This document shows positions 51,231 to 62,336 of a stretch of 64,000 nt of DNA, in pieces. Below the pieces are notes generated by a model. That model did no database searches. It saw nothing but the letters and a program-made list of their open reading frames with translations, and was not told where the DNA came from. The DNA is taken from the NCBI GenBank assembly GCA_028583415.1, contig CM053269.1:35034254-35098253 (forward strand), in the 5' to 3' direction. Each line of letters starts with the position of its first letter. The first letter of the stretch is position 1. The translations under genes were made by a program, and so were the position numbers. Source of the stretch: Protea cynaroides (Eukaryota > Streptophyta > Magnoliopsida > Proteales > Proteaceae).

Positions 51231-51962
51231 CTAGGACAATCCTAAGGTCTTAAGAAACCTGTCCATGTGAATCTCTATGCCTAAGACATTGGAGGCTTCA
51301 CCCATATCATTTATGTCAAAGTTTTGGGTCAAGAAATATTTAGTCTCGTGTAGCATCCTTAGATCATTGCTAGCTATAAGAATGTCATCCACATATAATA
51401 CTAGTATGGTGAAACTAGTTCCCTTGATCTTTATGTAAATGTATTGATCAGCTCGATTCTCCATAAAACCATAGGAAGTAATCATGCTATCAAATTTCAA
51501 ATACCACTATCGGAAAGCTTGTTTCAATCCATATATGGATCTCTTAAGTTTGCATACTAGATGATCACCTTTATTCGAAGTAAAAACCTTCAAGTTGATC
51601 CATGTATACCTCCTTAATCAGATCACCTTCAAAAATATCATCTTGACATCCATCTGGTGCAGCTCAAGATCATAGTGAGCCACCAGTGCCATAATGATCA
51701 TCAAAGAATCTTTTCTAGACACGGACGAAAAGGTTTCTTTATAATCAATGTTAACCTTCTGATTATAACCTTCTGTCACAAGTCGAACCTTGTATCTTTC
51801 AATATTGCCATGTGGGTCCCTTTTAGTTTTGAAAACCCATTTACACCTTACCGTAGAGGTGTCCTTAGGCAATTCTACAACTTCCCATACTAGATTCTTT
51901 GTCATAGATTCCATTTCATCCTTAATGGCATCATGCCATAAAATGGTATCTATACAACCCAT
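51231..51962 (-). pseudogene. Reverse transcriptase of copia 2
   Basis: 51962-51618 gives WHDAIKDEM, VVELPKDTSTVRCKWVFKTK, ERYKVRLVTEGY and LHQMDVKMIFL. 51500-51231 gives ILVLYVDDILIAS with the catalytic YVDD intact, then DMGEASNVLGIEI. A frameshift and stops around 51600-51510 separate the two blocks. Confidence 0.85.
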
Positions 51963-52204
51963 AGCCTGTGAAAATAATATCGGATCATCACTTATTCCAA
52001 TATTGGTTTCACAGTTTTAGAGATACACTTCATAGTCTGAAAGGATTGCCAATTTTCTTTCTCTCGAGGATCTCCTTAAAACTTGTGGTTCAGGATTGGT
52101 TTCTTGATTCTAGACCACAGGTTCAAACAACAACTAAATCCTGATGTGGTGTATCTTGATGTGGTAATTCATCATGAACAGGTAGTGTTGTTCATGAACC
52201 ACAG

Positions 52205-52507
52205 TTACACTGATAAAGGGATAAATCCCTGACCACCAGATGTAGAAGGAATTGTCAATACATCTTGTTCATTGGACTCAATGTTTCGACTCTGTATACT
52301 CCCACTGTTGTTGGCATCCTCTAGAAACTTGGCAACTTTAGACTCTACAATGGTAAGACTATATGAGGGACAATAAAACTTATAACCCTTTGATCTTTCA
52401 GAATAACCAATGAAATATCTACTGACTGTTCTAGGGTCCAACTTCTGAAGAAGTGGATTATAAACTCTTATTTTGGCTTGACAGCCCCATATGCGAGTAT
52501 GCTTCAA
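52205..52507 (-). pseudogene. Integrase C-terminal region of copia 2
   Basis: Follows the integrase core. Contains RIWGCQAKIRVYNPLLQKLDP and FIGYSERSKGYKFYCP, the usual copia GCKA...KLDPRT...FIGY..SKGY block, then the variable linker before RT. Separated from the core by an in-frame stop at about 52510. Confidence 0.8.
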
Positions 52508-52525
52508 ACTCGATTTCCATCCATT

Positions 52526-53365
52526 CTACAACTCAAAAGGAGTTGTAGGAACCGACTTGGATGGTACCCTGTTCAAGATATATACCGCTATTTTAAGAGC
52601 TTCACTCCACAATTTCAGAAGTAGATTAAAGTTACTAATCATACTCCTGACCATATCCATAAGTGTACAATTTCTTCTTTCAGCAATGCCATTTTGATCT
52701 AGAGATCCAGACATGGTATATTGTGGTACAATACCTTGCTCTTGAAGATACCGTGCAAATGGGCCAGGTCTTTGACCATATTCTGTGATTCTACCGTAGT
52801 ATTCTCCACCTCTATCTGATCTCACGATCTTGATCACTTTTTCAGTTTGTTTCACTACTTCTGTCTTGAAGTTCTTAAAGGCTTCTAATGGCTCATCTTT
52901 ATGAACTAAAAGATAGAGATACATGAATCTAGAATGGTCATCAATGAAGGAGATAAAATATCTCTGACCATTCAGACAGAGAGTGGAAAATGGGCCACAG
53001 ATATCTGTATGTATGATTTTTAGTAGTTCAGTTGACCTTCTGGCACCTTTCTTGGTTTTGTTAGTTTGCTTTCCCTTGATGCAGTCCACACATAACCCTA
53101 GATCAGTGAAATCAAGAGTCTCAATGATTCCATCATTCACTAATCTTTTAATTTTGTCACTAGATATGTGACCTAATTTAAGATGCCACAACTGAGAGGA
53201 TTTCTCATTCACATTCATTCTCTTTATGCCAATATTATTCATGACAAGCATTAGGCTCAAGTGGTTAGACCGCTCCCACTTATCATAATGAGAAATTTGG
53301 ACTAGCGTACTAGAATCCGCAAGAGCAGCGGGCTCTTCTATATGGAGCGCCATATCCAAAACCAT
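52526..53365 (-). CDS. Gag-pre-integrase and integrase core of copia 2
   Basis: 279-codon open frame. Zinc-binding HHCC: WHLKLGHIS...C..CIKGKQTNK. Catalytic core: HTDICGPF (first Asp), SDRGGEYYG (second Asp), then GIAERRN with the Glu. All three acidic residues are present, so this domain is intact, although it begins without the protease and stops before the C-terminal block. The start codon is simply the first ATG; the true polyprotein start lies upstream and is missing. Confidence 0.8.
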   Translation of the reverse strand: MVLDMALHIEEPAALADSSTLVQISHYDKWERSNHLSLMLVMNNIGIKRMNVNEKSSQLWHLKLGHISSDKIKRLVNDGIIETLDFTDLGLCVDCIKGKQTNKTKKGARRSTELLKIIHTDICGPFSTLCLNGQRYFISFIDDHSRFMYLYLLVHKDEPLEAFKNFKTEVVKQTEKVIKIVRSDRGGEYYGRITEYGQRPGPFARYLQEQGIVPQYTMSGSLDQNGIAERRNCTLMDMVRSMISNFNLLLKLWSEALKIAVYILNRVPSKSVPTTPFEL

Positions 53366-55782
53366 GCACTCTAAAGGTTAAATAAATCTTTTATTTCTAA
53401 TCTGAATAATTTTCCCTAGTAAGCATTTGGGAGACTAATCTGGTTATAAACTGCAAACAACAATAAAGAAGTTTAGATTTATTGGCGTACAACTTTATAC
53501 TAATATCAACCCATGTCAATAATCAGTAACACACTAAAATTAATTATAATCTACCTGTGGGCTAAACTTATAATCAATTTTAGTATGTGAAACTTTACAC
53601 TAAGTTGATTTACATCAAACTTAAGTGACAGACTGATGTATCCTACAAAATTACATGTGGGCTAAGATTATAGTCTACATCTGTCTAGGTCTGTATTAAT
53701 AAGACTAGAATGCTACACTACAATTCAGAAGGTTGTTCTACACATGTAGGCAGAAGAAGGCTCCCACTGTCTTGCAGTTTCACATTCTACCTTATTCCAT
53801 CTTCTCACATAAGAAAAGAATATTTTCCTGTGGGGATAATATCCAGTCCAATGCAAAAGATGTAATTTTCTGATGCCTACCACTAGAAGGGTTTTTCATT
53901 CTTTTATGACACCCTTAAATAAGCATTTATATGTGTTAAAAAAATAAAACTAATTATTTCCTTGATTTTAACACAAAACTTTTTTATAAGGGCATATTTG
54001 TCATCTATGACATCTTGAAAAACACACTTATATGTGTTAAAAAATAAACCTAATGGTTTTCTTGTTTTTTTAACACAACTTTATTATAAGGGCATTTTAG
54101 TCATTTATGGCATCCTTTAAACAACCATTCATAAGTGTTAACATAAGCCTAATAATCTTAAAGAGTCCTTAATGGCTTATTCTTTACTTTATGTAACACT
54201 AACTCTTAATGGCGTTTGTTACTGTCACTAAAACAGTGACATAAACAACCTTACTTTATTCCTATATTTAGTGGCGTTTATTCTGTAATGTCACTAAACA
54301 GTAAGATAAATCATTCTGTTATGTATACCTATATACAGTAGCGGTCTGTCTATAAATGTCACTAAAACAGTGTTTAATACATTCTGTTATGTTTGTAGAT
54401 ACAGTGACGTTCTATCTGTAAATGTTATTAAAGGAAACTGGATTTTTAGCGACTTTCAGAACACACTGTCATAACAAATATAGTCACTGTTCTTAATCTT
54501 TTAGTGACGTTCAGAACAAACTGTCATCAAAAGTGCAGTCACATATACAGTGACGTTCGGTTCATAACTATAATATGGTGATATATAATAAAGATAGTCC
54601 AAAATTATTAAACGTCACTATCTGTATAACAAAATCATTTGGTTCAAAGGCCTAGGTCAAAAGGGAAACAAAACCCAACCAAAATGGTTCGTACTGGCTC
54701 AACCAATCCGATACAACCATAATGGGCCCATATCTGGGTTAAAATGTGGGTCCTCGGGTCGACCATCTGAGTCGGGCCGACCCGATCAAACTATCTAGAT
54801 CGGGTCGGATCTGGGTCACCCATATATTTAATAACCCCTTTTTTATTTTTTATTATTATTTAACCGACCAATGGGCCGGTCATTAAGCCCATAACTCAAT
54901 AATAAAGCTCAATGATGGCATTAAACAATTAAAAAAACCATTACCGTATGACTTAAAAGGTCATTAAGCCCATAACTCAATAATAAAGCTCAATGATGGC
55001 AATAAAAAAGAGGAAAAGGGTGCTGAGAGATAAGGAGGAGGGTAAAAAAAAATAACTCAATAATAAAGCTCAATGATGGCATTAAACAATTAGAAAACCG
55101 TTACCGTATGACTTAAAAGGTCATTAAGCCCATAACTCAATAATAAAGCTCAATGATGGCATTAAACAACTAGAAAACCGTTACCGTATGACTTAAAAGG
55201 TCATTAAGCCCATAACTCAATAATAAAGCTCAATGATGGCATTAAACAATTAGAAAACCGTTACCGTATGACTTAAAAGGTCATTAAGCCCATAACTCAA
55301 TTTCTTTATAAAATAACCAAAGATTCCTTTGAATTTACAATTCATGCCATCCTTATGTTTTCATCTTCTTCTCTCTTTTCAGACCACCGAAACTTGGAGC
55401 GGCGCTGAGGACCTTGCTGGAACATCCAGCAGTCCCCAACCAAAAACCGGCGAGGACGCCGTTCACCGCTAGAACACCCGAAAACGGCCGGAGAGAGAGA
55501 GAGAGAGAAAAGGATTAAAATCCCACGGCATGCTTGCGGCAGCCTGTTGGCTGCGCATGGCCGCGGCCGGCTTGCCCTTGTGGGCTGGCCTGCTGCGCCT
55601 AGAGCGGCCGGCAGTCTACTCCGGCTCCAGCAGTTTCTGCAATGGCTGGCTGCCGCAAGGCCGCATCATGAACTCTGTAATGGCAGTTGGCCGGCCAAAA
55701 CAATAGAAAATAAAATTTTATTTTTTATTCATTAAAACCGATTCTTAAAATCAGATCGGTGGATGGGTGGCTGAAACCCTGC
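53366..55782 (-). other. Copia 2 leader: no gag, repeats instead
   Basis: The 2.4 kb between the primer site and integrase should hold gag and protease. I see no YL.WK, zinc-knuckle or DSGA motif in any frame. Instead: repeated AGTGACGTTC-type phrases (54200-54580), an 80-bp tandem repeat (54890-55300), and a GC-rich stretch (55380-55690) unlike its surroundings. Confidence 0.55.
54890..55300. repeat. 80-bp tandem repeat, ~5 units
   Basis: Units contain AACTCAATAATAAAGCTCAA and ACCGTTACCGTATGACTTAA. Units at about 55050, 55130 and 55210 are almost identical. One unit is interrupted at about 55000-55050 by an AAAAGAGGAAAAGGG stretch. Confidence 0.9.
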
Positions 55783-56288
55783 TCTGATACCATAATATAA
55801 GAAAAACTATCAAACCATATGTATGTCTATGCGGAATAAGATTCAACATACCCGTAGTGTAGGGATCTGTTCCAGCCATTGTCCGTCCAACCGATGTCCT
55901 CTTGACGTACTATGATATGCCCTGCTCCACAACCAAAGAGAAGAGAGAGGGAAAGGATTTCTATGCACTGACTGTATTCCCAGACAGAGAACGTGATGGA
56001 GTTCTCAATTTCTATCAGTGTGCAGAGGACCCTTACCCATTAGTATTTATAGACCAACCGTCTCCTTCCATCAAGGATGGACGGTGATCTGGGTGCCACA
56101 TGTCCCTCAGATCCGACGCTCATAACTCTCCTAATAGAGGATACCTAAAATGGATAGTGGCATGTGGGCCACTTAGTCACAAAATTCTTATTTAAGGATT
56201 GTATTTGATACAAAAAAATATACAAGAAAAAAAGTATGTCATGGAATTCTTCCAACCTAATCACATCTCTCATTTTTGTTATTCTTTC

Positions 56289-57101
56289 ATGGCATCAGAG
56301 TGCCAGGAATCGATGGGTCCTCTCTCGTCGAACTCAACCTCCATGCCCACCCCTTGCCCTTCTTTTACTAATTTCATTTCGATCAAACTCTCAAAATCGA
56401 ATTATCTACCATGGCGATCTCAATTGGTTCCGCTCCTTCAAAGTTATGATCTATATTATGATCTATATGATATTGTAACTGGAAAATCCATTTGTCCACC
56501 TGCCACCATTACTACTACTAGTGACTCTACCACTGCCAAAGCTATTGTCCCAATTCCCAACCCCGCCTATTCCACATGGACTTGGCAAGATCAGCTTTTA
56601 ATGTGCTGGTTACTAGCCTCTCTTACTAAGGCCATTCACACTCAAGTCGTTGGATGCACCACCTCTCATGAGGTGTGGTCTCACCTAGAACACATCTATG
56701 CCACCACCTCTACGGCACACATAATGCAACTCCAACTGCAATTGCAGCAACTGAAGCGTGGTGTCTTCATCATGCATGATTACCTACTCAAGGTAAAGAC
56801 AATATCTGACCAACTCACCGCCGCTAGTCGCCCGGTGGCTGATGACGATTTGTGTCTCCATGTTCTAAATGGACTGGGACCAGAATATGCAGCTTTCATC
56901 ACCTCCATCTCAACTCGGGATATTCCTGTGACCTACAATGATCTCCGAGGTATGTTGTTAACCCAAGAAATCCGCTTAATGGTAGACAATCCATCCGTTG
57001 ACGTCCACAATCCTTTGGGTCACTACACCACTTCAAATGATTCACGTGGTGGCCGCCATCCACGTAGTGGCTCTGGTAACCGTGATCGATCTACAAATTG
57101 A
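56289..57101 (+). CDS. Gag of copia 3 (N-terminal part)
   Basis: Open frame of 270 codons from ATGGCATCAGAG, whose bases overlap the primer-binding site. Contains SKSNYLPWRSQLVPLLQSYDL, the W..L..FT.AI...V......VW..L...Y region, and LQLQLQQLKRG, all typical of the UBN2/copia gag capsid. A stop follows SGSGNRDRSTN; the zinc knuckle lies past it. Confidence 0.85.
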   Translation: MASECQESMGPLSSNSTSMPTPCPSFTNFISIKLSKSNYLPWRSQLVPLLQSYDLYYDLYDIVTGKSICPPATITTTSDSTTAKAIVPIPNPAYSTWTWQDQLLMCWLLASLTKAIHTQVVGCTTSHEVWSHLEHIYATTSTAHIMQLQLQLQQLKRGVFIMHDYLLKVKTISDQLTAASRPVADDDLCLHVLNGLGPEYAAFITSISTRDIPVTYNDLRGMLLTQEIRLMVDNPSVDVHNPLGHYTTSNDSRGGRHPRSGSGNRDRSTN

Positions 57102-58270
57102 GGTAGGAATGCTCCATCTCGCTTTTACCATACCACCACCCCTCCTGAATCCTACTTAGGTAATGGCTCTCATTTTGGACACAATTCATCCAATGCCCCT
57201 GATTATTGCCAAATATGCAATCGAATAGGCCATAAAGCCCTGGACTGCCGCCAGTGATTTAATCATGCATATTCAAGTGGCTTCACACCCAACCCATCAG
57301 CCCATTATTCAGAGTATCTGAAGCAATCGAACCCTGACAATGTGTGGCTACTGGATTTTGGCACAACAAATCAAATCACTGCTAAGTTGGAAAAACCTCC
57401 ATTCTTCCAACCCGTATTTAGGAATGAAGCGCGTGCAACTAGGAAATGGCACAGGTTTGCCCATTCATCACACTAGTAGCACTTCCATTTCAAATTTCTC
57501 TACCCCCTTAGTGATGAATGAAGCTTTGCGTGTTCCTACTATCAAACACAACTTATTATCTATCTCTCATTTTACAAAGGATAATAATGTTCTATTTGAA
57601 TTTCATCCTGACTACTTCTATGTAAAGGATCGGCACGCTGGGAACTGCCTCCTACAGGGAAAAACTAAAGATGGGATCTACCAATTAGTTTTAAATAAAA
57701 CAACAAATAAAGGTTCGTCAAGCTTTCATTGGAGAACACACATCACTCCATCAATGGCATAATCAGCTCGGGCATCTTGCGTTTCATCTGGTACAATGCA
57801 TCAAGAACTTTCAATTGCATGTAGTGCATGCTAGTAAGGGAAAAGTCACTAACTCCCATTTAAATCATCTCAGTCCATATCTACGGGCCTAGTAGATCTT
57901 ATTTACTCAGATGTTTGGGGACCCTCCCCTATACCTTCTACAGCCGGTCATCGGTTTTATGTATTGTTTCTTGATGGTTATACTAAATTTATTTGGTTGT
58001 ATCAAGTAACACTAAAGTCTAAAGTCCTTGGTGTATTTCAAAAGTTTAAGGCCCTTGTTGAGAATCTATTTAATCGAAAAATCAAACGCTTCCATAGTGA
58101 TTGGGGCAGTGAATTCCTTAATATCTTTCATTTTCTTGAACAAGAGGATATACCCATGAGCAAAATGGGTCTGCTAAACCACGACACTGTCATATTGTTG
58201 GGACAGGGCTTGCTTTACTTTCTCATGCTTTAGTCCCAAAGGAAGTTTGGCACTACGCATTTGACACGGC
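57102..58270 (+). pseudogene. Zinc knuckle, protease, integrase of copia 3
   Basis: CQICNRIGHKALDC (57207-57248) is an intact CX2CX4HX4C knuckle, followed by a stop. The protease site reads LLDFGTTNQI where LDSGAT.H is expected. The gag-pre-integrase motif HNLLSISHF is present. The integrase core has YSDVWGP and HSDWGSEF, but later frames are shifted and the catalytic Glu region is lost. Confidence 0.8.
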
Positions 58271-59151
58271 GGTGTCATTAATCAACCGACTACCAACCCT
58301 TGTGCTTCAAAATGTATCCCCATTGTTCAAGTTGTTCGGGACACACCCCGTATATGACCAAACGCGAGTTTTTGGGAGTGTCTGCTACCCGTTGCTTAGG
58401 GCCATTTAATCAGCACAAAATGGACTACAGATCACACGTTCATGCCTTTCTTGGATACAACACTTGCCATCGAGGCTATCTTTGCCTAGATGTTTCTATA
58501 AGAAGGATCATAATTTCAAGACATGTTGTCTTCGATGAGTCTCGTTTCCCCTTTAAGGAGAATTTATTCCCAGTGCCGCCCACAACATCCACCACTACAT
58601 ATATCCTTGGACAACCACCTATAGTCCTATGGTTTGCATCACAACCTCCACTGTCACCCCATCCCACTCCCAATCCTAGCCCCAACTCAACATCAAGTCA
58701 ACAAACCCCACCTATTTTACCAATGCACCAACCACCACCAACAATGATACCCATTACATGGGCTCCACCTATCCCCACCGAACACACTGCCACACCACCC
58801 ACAATGCCTACCATCAATGCACAACCACTAAACCCTACCCAACACCCAATGGTCACTCAAACACGTGATGGCATTCGACGCCCCCGTATCCTAATGGCAG
58901 CTACCTCATCCTCCTCTTCTCCTACCCTTGAGCCCACCTCATTTACCATTGCCAATAAATACCCCCAGTGGCATCAGGCTATGGACACCGAATTTACAGC
59001 TCTCATGATAAATGGAACATGGTCTCTTGTACCCAAACAACTCTCTATGAATATTATAGGATGTAAATGGGTATTATGTATCAAGTGTAAATCAAAGGGC
59101 ACCCTTGATCGATACAAATCCCACCTTGTTGCAAAAGGCTATAATCAATAA
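58271..59151 (+). pseudogene. Integrase end and RT start of copia 3
   Basis: Shifted frames give the FG..CYP and HAFLGYN..HRGYLCLD block, a long Pro/Thr/Ser linker (about 58570-58840), then the RT entry (PQWHQAMDTEFTALMINGTW, GCKWVL, KSHLVAKGYNQ). It ends at a stop in place of the residue after YNQ. Confidence 0.8.
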
Positions 59152-59676
59152 GAGGGTTTTGACTACAATGAGACGTTCAATCTAGTCATCAAGCCTACAA
59201 CAATCCGTCTTATACTCACTTTGGCCCTTTCTAATGAATGGCCAATTCGACAACTTGATGTCCAAAATGCATTCTTGCATGGAGAGCTGAAAGAATAGGT
59301 ATTTATGGCTCAACCACCGGGATTCATTGATCCACTACAACCTCACTATGTGTGTCGTCTCCATAAATCATTACATGGCCTCAAACAAGCACCACATGCC
59401 TGGTTCGACAAGCTCAGCTCCTTTTTACTTGAAGTTGGTTTCACAAGCTCCAAGGCGAACACTTCATTGTTTATATACAAGCAACATGCAGCTACCATTT
59501 ATATTATCATCTATGTCGACGATTTCATCGTCACTGGGAACAGTCCAAGCACTCTAGAGCGATTCATCGGTCAAATGGCCACCACATTTGCCATTACAGA
59601 CCTTGGGCCGCTGAATTATTTCTTGGGAATTTGTATCTTTCGAACAAAAGAAGGCTTACTCCTGTCCCAAAGGTAA
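59152..59676 (+). pseudogene. Reverse transcriptase of copia 3
   Basis: QLDVQNAFLHGELKE then a stop, then QPPGFIDP, KSLHGLKQAPHAWFDKLSS and IIIYVDDFIVTGN with the catalytic YVDD. DLGPLNYFLGI follows. Only point stops interrupt an otherwise colinear domain. Confidence 0.85.
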
Positions 59677-60413
59677 TATATCCAAGATTTGCTCATAAAG
59701 ACAAATATGCATGCTTGCAAGGTGATCTCCACTCTGATGGCCTCATCATCCCGTCCAACTCAGTTCTCCAGTAATCTTATGGATGATCCAATGTTATTTT
59801 GCAATACAGGTGGGGACCTACAATAGGCTACACTTATAAGACTGGACATCCAATATGCCGTCAATAAAGTGTGCCAATTTATGCTTTTTCCATCTGATGA
59901 TCATTGGGCTGCAGTAAAAAAGATCTTAAGATATCTTAAAGCAACATTGATCATGGCCTCTAGTTTACCCCACAACAAAAAATGCAACTTACAGCTTTCT
60001 CAGATGTTGACTGGGCTAGATGCCCTAATGATCGCAAATCCACGGACGGATTTACAATTTTTCATGGGTTAAATTTAATATCATGGAGTGCACGCAAGCA
60101 AGCTACAGTAGCTCGATCAAGCACTGAGGCTGAATACAGGGCGTTGGCAAATACTGCTACCGAACTCACTTGGCTCCAATCTCTCCTTAAGGAGATACAT
60201 GTCTTCTTACCATCCGCCCTCATCTTATGGTGTGACAATGTGGAAGCCACATACCTCACGGTTAGTCCAGTATTCCATGCTCACACCAAACATATAGAGA
60301 TTGACTTCCATTTCATACGAGACAAAATGGCTAAAGGAAATCTCGATGTTCACATCATTTCATCAAAAGATCAACTAGCCAACATTTTCACTAAGCCACT
60401 ACCCACCGTTTGA
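59677..60413 (+). pseudogene. RNase H of copia 3
   Basis: Linker, then DVDWARCPNDRKSTDGF, SWSARKQATVARSSTEAEYRALA, WCDN and HIEIDFHFIRD, ending DQLANIFTKPLP. Most of the domain lies in one open frame (59982-60413) with catalytic D, E and D present; the start is shifted. Confidence 0.85.
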
Positions 60414-61051
60414 TTTCACGATCTAATGGACAAACTGAAAATCGTGGCACATCTAATCAGTTTGAGAGGGGCTATAAAAACATATCTCCAAATCAAAGGA
60501 GATCATCTCTCCAACACTAAGGGCATCCAAGGTGGAGGGATAATCTCCAAAGATTTACAATCCAAAGGAAATAATCTTTCCAAGCCATTAGAGTCCAGCA
60601 AAGAAGTCCAAGGTGGAGAGATAATCTCCAGAGGTTTACAGCTCAAAGGAGATAATATCTCCAAGTCGTTACACTCCAGCAAGGATATCCAAGGTGGAGA
60701 TATTATCTCTATATCTTCCATGCATTCAAAGAGAAATCAAATTGATAAAATCAAACCTTGTATAGAGAAAGTAAATCAAAAGTTTCCTACAATAGAGGAT
60801 TTCCAAAGAGAAATCAAAGTGATAAAATCATACCTTGTATAGAGAAAGTAAATCAAAAGTTTTCTACAATAGAGGATTTAATCAAGGAACCAATCCAATT
60901 GTAAAATCCTTTCTACAATAGAGGATTGAATCAATCCAATTGTAAAATCCTTATTTAAGGACTGTATTTAATACAAAAAATACACAAGAACAAAATTAAG
61001 TCGTGGAATTCTTCCAACCGAATCACATCTCTCATTTTTGTTATTCTTTCA

Positions 61052-61125
61052 CGCTTTGTATATTCCTTTCCCATATTTGGAATAAATGATATAAGCATGA
61101 AGGGGAAAAAAAAAAAGAGGTGTTC
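61052..61125 (+). mobile_element. LINE 3' end with short poly(A)
   Basis: TTTGTATATTCCTTTCCCATATTTGGAATAAATG followed within about 25 bp by an A11 run resembles the 3' end of a plant LINE. It continues the LINE left of 49201. The insertion duplication of the intervening copia could not be confirmed. Confidence 0.45.
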
Positions 61126-61499
61126 AAAATACTAGTGGGGTCTATTGATTACAGCATTTGCTTAGGCCTTATTTGTTTTGTATTTTACATGAAAATTTTC
61201 TTCCATATAAAATAGGGAAAATTTCACGTACTACTTGAATACTTTTAAAAACATCATCTACCACCCAAGTTTTTTGAAAACATCACCTACTACCCAAAAT
61301 TCCCAAATGTTTATTAAAAAGGCCCAAACCGTTTGGACGGAGCCATTAGATGCTACTGTCAACTCAAAACTATTTTTGTATTGATAGTTGTTATGTGGGA
61401 AAAACATCATCCACTTAAAATCTTACACGTGGCAACCTTTATCTTCAGAGCTAACCACGAAATATGTCTTGTGCTCGGCTTATACCGCTCGGAGTTACA
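61126..61499. other. Interval before the Tat-type element
   Basis: AT-rich, with a small repeat (ACATCATCTACCACCCAA / ACATCACCTACTACCCAA, about 61250-61297). No gene. The 5' edge of the following LTR may lie here. Confidence 0.4.
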
Positions 61500-62080
61500 G
61501 TCCTGTTATTATACGGTTCCGATCGGAGGTAGATCTACTCGGTTACGTTTCTTGGTCGGAGGTCAGAGTCCTAAAACAACTATGTCACGGCAGAGGAGTC
61601 CTTCTCCTTGTGTGATATGACATCGACTATCACGACCCTACGACCACTCATATGGTGACATGAGTCACTCTCCCTGTTGACAGACTTGGCTTCCTTGGCT
61701 ACAGTCTCCCACTCCTGCTCGGAGTCTATGACTTGGATGTCACTCAGAACAACACTTGGCAGTCCTATTGGCGATCTACTTCCCTGAGTCCTGGTGCCTC
61801 ATGCCTCTTCCCAATTTCTATAAGTAGAGGACGATCCCTCAAGGTAATTCATTCACAATCTCACAACCTCACCATTCATTCTCGTACGCTCAAACTCTCT
61901 TATTGTTCCCCTCTTTCTCTAAACTGGAGGTAGCTTCCTACTATCTCTTGACTGTTTACATTGGGAATTTGACTTAGGCATCGGAGTGTACCCAGGGCTT
62001 AGTCACCTAACTCCGTTGTCTCATCTCTGTGATTGCAGGTTGCTTGGATCGCAGACCGACGGACGATTTCCGACCGTACA
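61500..62080 (+). mobile_element. 5' LTR (3' part) of Tat-lineage gypsy
   Basis: Ends ...CGACCGTACA directly before the primer site. TATA-like CTATAAGTAG at about 61818. The 5' limit is not resolved and is given arbitrarily. Confidence 0.5.
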
Positions 62081-62081
62081 G

Positions 62082-62101
62082 TTTGGCGCCCACCATGGGG
62101 C
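62082..62101 (+). promoter_or_regulatory. Primer-binding site of Tat-lineage gypsy
   Basis: TTTGGCGCCCACCATGGGGC, very close to the TTTGGCGCCCACCGTGGGGC site common beside the 5' LTR of plant Tat/Retand-type gypsy elements. Confidence 0.75.
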
Positions 62102-62336
62102 TACCTTGATTGAGTTTGACGAACGAGCGCATGAGGATCTTAAACCACTTCCGATGGCACACAGGAGAACTCATGCACAAGCCTTACACCAACCATCTGA
62201 ACCATCCGTGCAAGTTCGAGTCGATAGTAGTGCAAGTACGTCGGGTACAAACCATACCCCGACACTTGCGCCAACACCGACGGCGGCGGCGCCACAACCA
62301 CCACCTTAGTACGTGACTCGTCAGTAATTCGACAAG

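Larger units (their letters stand above)
49609..56181 (-). mobile_element. Copia element 2 (minus), nearly complete
   Basis: Two 386-bp LTRs, 49609-49994 (3') and 55796-56181 (5'). By eye I count about 17 differences between them. Primer site TGGTATCAGAGCAGGG on the minus strand next to 55795. Polypurine tract AAGTGGGAGAA next to 49995. Target duplication AAATC (49604-49608) and AAATT (56182-56186); the empty site survives in the other LTR of copia 3 as GTAAAATCCTTATTTAAGG (about 60942). Encodes integrase, RT and RNase H, but no gag was found. Confidence 0.9.
49202..61051 (+). mobile_element. Copia element 3 (plus), split by copia 2
   Basis: 5' LTR 49202-49608 plus 56187-56289, and 3' LTR 60472-61051. 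Both contain the same series of GGAGATAATCTCTCC-like phrases and end TTGTTATTCTTTCA. Primer site TGGCATCAGAG at 56290. Polypurine tract TTTGAGAGGGGC at 60461-60472. Gag, protease, integrase, RT and RNase H follow in copia order, all with stops. The 3' LTR has an extra ~75-bp tandem duplication (about 60725-60870). Outer target duplication not seen. Confidence 0.85.

Noticed and set aside
54200..54580. AGTGACGTTC phrases as possible cAMP-type (TGACG) promoter elements
   Set aside because: They are part of a degenerate repeat in the copia 2 leader; no promoter context could be shown.
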